DNA of 14,963 nucleotides from the NCBI GenBank assembly GCA_002788755.1, contig PFRW01000047.1, positions 1,558 to 16,520 on the forward strand, written 5' to 3'. Below the pieces are notes generated by a model, which searched no databases, was not told the DNA's origin, and saw nothing but the letters and a program-made list of their open reading frames with translations. Source of the stretch: Candidatus Peregrinibacteria bacterium CG_4_9_14_0_2_um_filter_41_14. Its GTDB lineage: Bacteria; Patescibacteriota; Gracilibacteria; UBA1369; UM-FILTER-41-14. A program made the translations under genes and the position numbers. Shown here in pieces: positions 14,254 to 14,963 of the stretch; within the stretch, counting starts at the first letter, position 1, and every line of letters begins with the position of its first letter.

Positions 14254-14963
14254 ATGAAAAACCCGCAACCAATTTTAACAGCAACCAACCTGGTCACATC
14301 CTATGGCGAACATAAGGTGCTTGATAAACTTAGTTTAACTGTAGAGAGCGGTGAGATTGTTATGCTGGTAGGCGCCAACGGCGCCGGCAAGTCCACCCTG
14401 CTAAAAGCCCTTTTTGGCCTTGTTCCTTTGCAAGAAGGGACTCTCAAAATTGCCAACGAAGCCATCAACCCCGTCCCGCATTTAATGGTAGAACTAGGTC
14501 TTTCTTTTGTTCCTCAAGATCTCCGTGTTTTTGCCGAAATGACCGTAGCCGAAAACTTGCGGATTGGCGCCTTCATTCTGAATGACAAAGCCCTCGTCAA
14601 CCAACGCCTAAACGAAATCTACAAACTTTTCCCCATCCTCAAAACTAAACACAAAGAAATAGCCGGTTCCTTAAGCGGCGGCCAACGCCAAATCCTCGCC
14701 CTAGGCCGCAGCATGATGCTAAACCCCAAGATTCTTCTTCTAGACGAGCCCTCCGTCGGCCTCGCACCCAAAGTAGTTAGCGAAGTCTTCAGCAAAATTC
14801 AGCAAATCAACAAAACCTACGGTACTACCATTATCATCGTCGAACACAACTTAAAAAGCCTCCTCAAAGTCGCCGACCGCGCCATCATCCTTTATAAAGG
14901 CAAAATTGCCAAAGAGGGCACCCCCGCCGAACTCCTAAAATCCAAAATGTTGGAAGAAGTGTT
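14254..14963 (+). CDS. livF: ABC transporter ATP-binding protein LivF (3' end outside window)
   Basis: The second ATPase subunit of the importer. The frame is open from the ATG at 14254 to the window edge, 236 complete codons, so nearly the whole usual length (about 235-240 residues) is present and only the stop is missing. Walker A is GANGAGKST (40-48), the signature is SLSGGQRQ, Walker B is ILLLDEPSVGLAP and the H-loop is IVEHN. The SLSGGQRQ signature and LDEPSVGLAP are typical of LivF and separate it from LivG. It starts 2 bases after livG. Its third codon positions are rich in C, giving clearly higher GC than the genes at the left of the window. Confidence 0.94.
   Translation, partial: MKNPQPILTATNLVTSYGEHKVLDKLSLTVESGEIVMLVGANGAGKSTLLKALFGLVPLQEGTLKIANEAINPVPHLMVELGLSFVPQDLRVFAEMTVAENLRIGAFILNDKALVNQRLNEIYKLFPILKTKHKEIAGSLSGGQRQILALGRSMMLNPKILLLDEPSVGLAPKVVSEVFSKIQQINKTYGTTIIIVEHNLKSLLKVADRAIILYKGKIAKEGTPAELLKSKMLEEV

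Noticed and set aside
1..14963. tRNA, rRNA, CRISPR arrays, insertion sequences or attachment sites
   Set aside because: Gaps between genes are all short (about 120 bases at most), and I saw no cloverleaf, spacer array, transposase or terminal inverted repeats.

Overview
The window looks like chromosomal DNA of a candidate phyla radiation (Patescibacteria) bacterium, AT-rich overall. The best evidence is the 596-residue membrane protein at 3869-5659. Its extracytoplasmic part is of the kind automatically labelled 'baseplate J-like' in Patescibacteria, although nothing around it is phage. Supporting signs are the compact yceD-rpmF-nusB-rnc cluster, very short intergenic gaps, and almost no recognisable Shine-Dalgarno sequences. 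The phylum call is inference from gene content, not a phylogeny. The genetic code appears standard.

Layout. (1) 1-1659, plus strand: the 3' end of an unrecognised gene, a classical short-chain dehydrogenase, and two tandem small multidrug resistance (SMR) proteins, all overlapping or nearly abutting. (2) 1656-6951, minus strand: an FtsA/PilM-like actin-fold ATPase, the bitopic 'baseplate J-like' protein, and an orphan double-Cache/HAMP/PAS histidine kinase. The kinase and the second SMR gene end tail to tail on a shared TTAA. (3) 6952-7073: a divergent promoter region. (4) 7074-9016, plus strand: yceD (DUF177), rpmF, nusB and rnc, a ribosome and rRNA-processing cluster. (5) 8985-9215, minus strand: a small two-helix membrane protein overlapping the end of rnc. 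(6) 9268-10527, plus strand: a SirB1-like protein with a transglutaminase-type core followed by TPR-like repeats. (7) 10613-14963, plus strand: livK-livH-livM-livG-livF, a branched-chain-amino-acid-type (HAAT family) ABC importer, with livF running off the window.

How the genes fit together. Region 4 links ribosome production to rRNA maturation. Region 7 is a lipoprotein binding protein, two permeases and two ATPases, enough for an amino-acid importer and plausible for a lineage that scavenges amino acids. In region 2, a cytoplasmic actin-like ATPase is followed by a protein with a cytoplasmic head, one membrane helix and a large external domain. This resembles the PilM-PilN or FtsA-divisome arrangement and suggests an undescribed envelope complex, possibly co-transcribed with the sensor kinase. 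Region 1 pairs an oxidoreductase with a probable heterodimeric SMR exporter.

No rRNA, tRNA, CRISPR array, insertion sequence or prophage was seen. No gene-free stretch exceeds 300 bases; the longest gap is about 120 bases. No convincing intrinsic terminator was found.
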